64,000 bases of DNA, from NCBI RefSeq assembly GCF_002240565.1, contig NZ_MZMO01000001.1, positions 3,100,001 to 3,164,000 of the forward strand, in the 5' to 3' direction. The notes below the pieces were generated by a model that worked only from the letters and a program-made list of their open reading frames with translations, was not told the DNA's origin and searched no databases. Source of the stretch: Clavibacter michiganensis subsp. insidiosus (GTDB lineage: Bacteria > Actinomycetota > Actinomycetes > Actinomycetales > Microbacteriaceae). The position numbers and the translations under genes were made by a program. Shown piece by piece: positions 62,701-64,000 of this stretch. The stretch's first letter is position 1. Each line of letters begins with the position of its first letter.

Positions 62701-64000
62701 GCGCGCGGACCACCAGCTGAAGATCCGGGGGCACCGCGTGGAACCCGGGGAGGTCGAGGCCGCGCTGGCCTCCTTCCCGGGCGTGCAGCGCGCGGTCGTC
62801 GTCGCCGTCGCGGGCGCGCTCGCCGCGATGGTGGTGCCCGAGGAGGGCGCGGTCGTCGCGCCCGACGACGTCGCGGCCCATGCGGGCGCGCTGCTGCCGC
62901 CGTCCATGGCGTGCGCGCGCGTGGTCGTGCGGGCCGAGCTGCCGCTCACCGCCAACGGGAAGGTCGACCGGGCCAGGATCCGCGCGGAGCTCGCCGAGCG
63001 CCCCGCCCCCGCCCCGCGACCGGACGACGACGCCCCGCTGTCGCCCGAGGAGCGGCTCGTCGAGCGCGTCTGGAGCGGTCTGCTCGGCACCCCGTGCGGT
63101 CGCGGGCGCTCCTTCTTCGCCGCGGGCGGCGACTCCCTCCAGGCCACCCGCAGCATCGCCGCCCTGCGCGCCGCGGGCGCCGCCGACGCGAGCGTGGCCG
63201 CGCTGTTCCGGCACCCGGTGCTGGCCGACTTCGCGGCGACGCTGCACCTCACGACCCCGGAGCCGGCGGCCGCGCGCGCCCGCATCGTGCCGGACCCCGA
63301 GCACCGCCACGACCCGTTCCCGCTCACCGACGTGCAGCGCGCGTACGCGGTCGGCCGCGACCCCCGCATCCCGCTCGGCGGCGTCGGCACGTACCACCAC
63401 ACCGAGTTCGACGGCCAGGGGCAGGACCTCGACCTGCTCGCCGCCGCGTTCGACGAGCTCGTGCGCCGGCACCCGACGCTGCGCACCGTGATCGACACCG
63501 ACGGCACCCAGCGCGTGCTCGAGGAGGTGCCGCCCGTGCGCGTGGACGCGCGCGAGGTGCCAGCCGACGCGGATCCGGACGCGGTAGCCCGGGAGCTCGC
63601 CGCGTTCCGCGAGCGCACCTCGCACCGGTGCCACGACCTCGCCGTCTGGCCGCTCTTCGACGTCGACGCGCTGCGCTACCCGGACGGCCGGGGCGGGATC
63701 CGCACGCGCATCGCGATCGGCATCGACTACGCCGTCGTCGACGCGCTCTCGATCATGATCCTGTACACCGAGCTCGACCTCCTCGTGCGCGGCCTGCCGC
63801 TCCCGCCCGCCCCCGCCGAGCTGACGTTCCGGGACTGCGTGCTGCAGATCCGGCCAGACCCGGAGCGGCGGCGCGCCGACGAGGAGCACTGGCGCGCGCG
63901 GCTCGCCGACATGCCCGATGCCCCGCGGCTGCCGCTCGCGAACGCCGACCCGGCGCCGCGCTTCGTCCGCCGTGCGCACCGCTTCGACGCCGCGTGGTGG
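59792..64000 (+). CDS. Salicylate-capped NRPS, HMWP2-like (ArCP-Cy-A-PCP-Cy), 3' end outside window
   Basis: 1403 residues in one frame without a stop to the window end. Domains: ArCP (1-80, Ser42 in DLGLESTAL); cyclization domain 1 (about 100-530, start LTPLQHAYWLGRQ, catalytic D239-x4-D244-x2-S247 in DMLAGDAIS); adenylation (about 565-1065, LLFTSGSTGRPKG, RADHQLKIRGHRVEPGEVEA); PCP (Ser1115 in AAGGDSLQA); cyclization domain 2 (from about 1165, D1312-x4-D1317-x2-S1320). The order equals yersiniabactin HMWP2. A-domain pocket residues include D, L, Y in FDLSVYDLF and N in WNTVPALL, close to the cysteine code. It should build a salicyl-thiazoline chain. ATG has GAGGAG 8 nt upstream. Confidence 0.93.
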   Translation, partial: MTERIPSVPPAALLRDQVARALRLDPAEVGLDDDLVDLGLESTALIRLAGRWRRDGLAADFSRLAADPTIRAWTRVLGASAADDAADADPIGRTAAPALDPASPSPLTPLQHAYWLGRQPGQPSGSVAAHFYVELDGAERDPERLRTALAALVARHASLRMRFRDDGTQQPLPADEEPPAARLRVHDLRALPADAVAERLAEMRDAGTHRRMAVERGEVLRVDLSLVPGGRSRLHVDLDMLAGDAISLRVILADLRDLVDEPGRQLPGIHRDVRGELAARAARAAASRSSADARWWRERVPDLPAGPALPVRDDAERAGNVPRSRRLHHRIGEEELRLLEAAARARGLTVAAVLATAFAEVVAAWSADGRFLLNLPVLDRGDEEGLELLVGEFSTSILLDVDLREERPFREDAARIQQGVREAVAHAGYGGVDVLRDLARRDGGSPVLAPVVYTSAIGLGELYDASIRRALGEPVWIISQGPQVWLDAQVTELEGGLLLNWDVRVDILEASAMEAAFAAYRTLVDGLVHERPGAWDRPALAVPAPEDVRARRALERPTPDADAPGAGDGLLHSAFLARAAADPDRPAVIASDGRVVAYGELADHARRIAGLLGAHGVGPGATVALTAPAGPDRVAAVLGVLLAGACSAPVGPDQPPARRALVLERGIDCVLADDALVAVSAAAVGPGGPPVVALGAARHAEPLAGPVAVAPDDPAYLLFTSGSTGRPKGVEVAHRAAVATIRSLARVAPVGPDDRAIALSALDFDLSVYDLFAVLSVGGAVVVPAEHERRDADRWRDLVRAHGVTVWNTVPALLDMLLAATGDGSLPLRLVLLGGDVVGADLPGRLSACAPAARLLALGGMTEATIHSTVHEAAAGSPADPASSARGLPWGAPLPGVRLRVVDERGRDRPDGVPGELLVGGHALARGYRGEADLTAARFPVRDGERWYRSGDRARYRRDDAGRPVLEFLGRADHQLKIRGHRVEPGEVEAALASFPGVQRAVVVAVAGALAAMVVPEEGAVVAPDDVAAHAGALLPPSMACARVVVRAELPLTANGKVDRARIRAELAERPAPAPRPDDDAPLSPEERLVERVWSGLLGTPCGRGRSFFAAGGDSLQATRSIAALRAAGAADASVAALFRHPVLADFAATLHLTTPEPAAARARIVPDPEHRHDPFPLTDVQRAYAVGRDPRIPLGGVGTYHHTEFDGQGQDLDLLAAAFDELVRRHPTLRTVIDTDGTQRVLEEVPPVRVDAREVPADADPDAVARELAAFRERTSHRCHDLAVWPLFDVDALRYPDGRGGIRTRIAIGIDYAVVDALSIMILYTELDLLVRGLPLPPAPAELTFRDCVLQIRPDPERRRADEEHWRARLADMPDAPRLPLANADPAPRFVRRAHRFDAAWW

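Noticed and set aside
57461..63979. A 2172-codon open frame on the minus strand
   Set aside because: It lies antisense to the NRPS, ligase and transferase genes, has low-complexity Arg/Pro/Ala/Gly composition and no domain. It exists because high-GC codon bias leaves the opposite frame open.

Overview
The window is a high-GC actinobacterial chromosome segment. GTG starts are frequent, TANNNT -10 boxes sit 5-7 nt upstream of several start codons (a leaderless layout), and gene families are those of plant-associated Microbacteriaceae. Clavibacter is my best guess from overall style; it is not proven here. No tRNA, rRNA or CRISPR array was recognised.

Layout. 1-6.5 kb: the end of an ABC-2 permease gene, a DUF805 protein, two Asp23-type genes flanking an aquaporin gene, a type II sulfide:quinone oxidoreductase, a frameshifted nudK and a threonine aldolase. 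6.6-12 kb: a visibly lower-GC island. It has an XRE regulator, then on the minus strand a compact set of PadR regulator, small HAAS-like membrane protein, ABC ATPase, ABC permease, a secreted Trp-rich cationic peptide precursor and a CPBP intramembrane protease. Behind it lies a gene graveyard with an lsr2-like pseudogene and a serine-resolvase remnant. 12-18 kb: ppc, an MFS transporter, a sugar epimerase/dehydrogenase and an intact IS481-family element with a 6-bp target duplication. 18-21 kb: a FecBCD-type siderophore/heme uptake operon behind a DtxR-like iron box, with a frameshift in the permease.

21-43 kb is a carbohydrate-use region. One sugar ABC operon with a LacI regulator is divergent from a GH127 arabinofuranosidase. 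A second operon (PfkB kinase, sugar ABC importer, NagB, GH2 beta-galactosidase) is divergent from a DeoR regulator, a GH4 glycosidase and a GH38 alpha-mannosidase. Together they look suited to dismantling plant cell-wall or glycoprotein glycans. 43-53.6 kb: small membrane proteins, a broken TetR and its divergent target, a Tat-exported ferritin-like protein, an AraC regulator, a six-gene Asp23 envelope-stress operon, and two exported enzymes (a DUF1906 peptidoglycan-binding protein and a beta-lactamase-like lipoprotein).

55.8-64 kb: a salicylate-capped metallophore locus. It holds a salicylate synthase, an Sfp-type phosphopantetheinyl transferase, a salicyl-AMP ligase and a divergent NRPS (ArCP-Cy-A-PCP-Cy, running off the end) that resembles yersiniabactin HMWP2. 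A 7-1-7 Fur/Zur-type box lies in the divergent promoter, so zinc control (a zincophore, as for coelibactin) is as plausible as iron control.

The least described system is the 7.0-10.7 kb peptide/ABC/protease operon, which reads as a new bacteriocin or self-toxic peptide locus with its own regulator, export or immunity transporter and processing protease. Three clear single-base frameshifts (nudK, fecD-like permease, TetR) may be real decay or sequence error.
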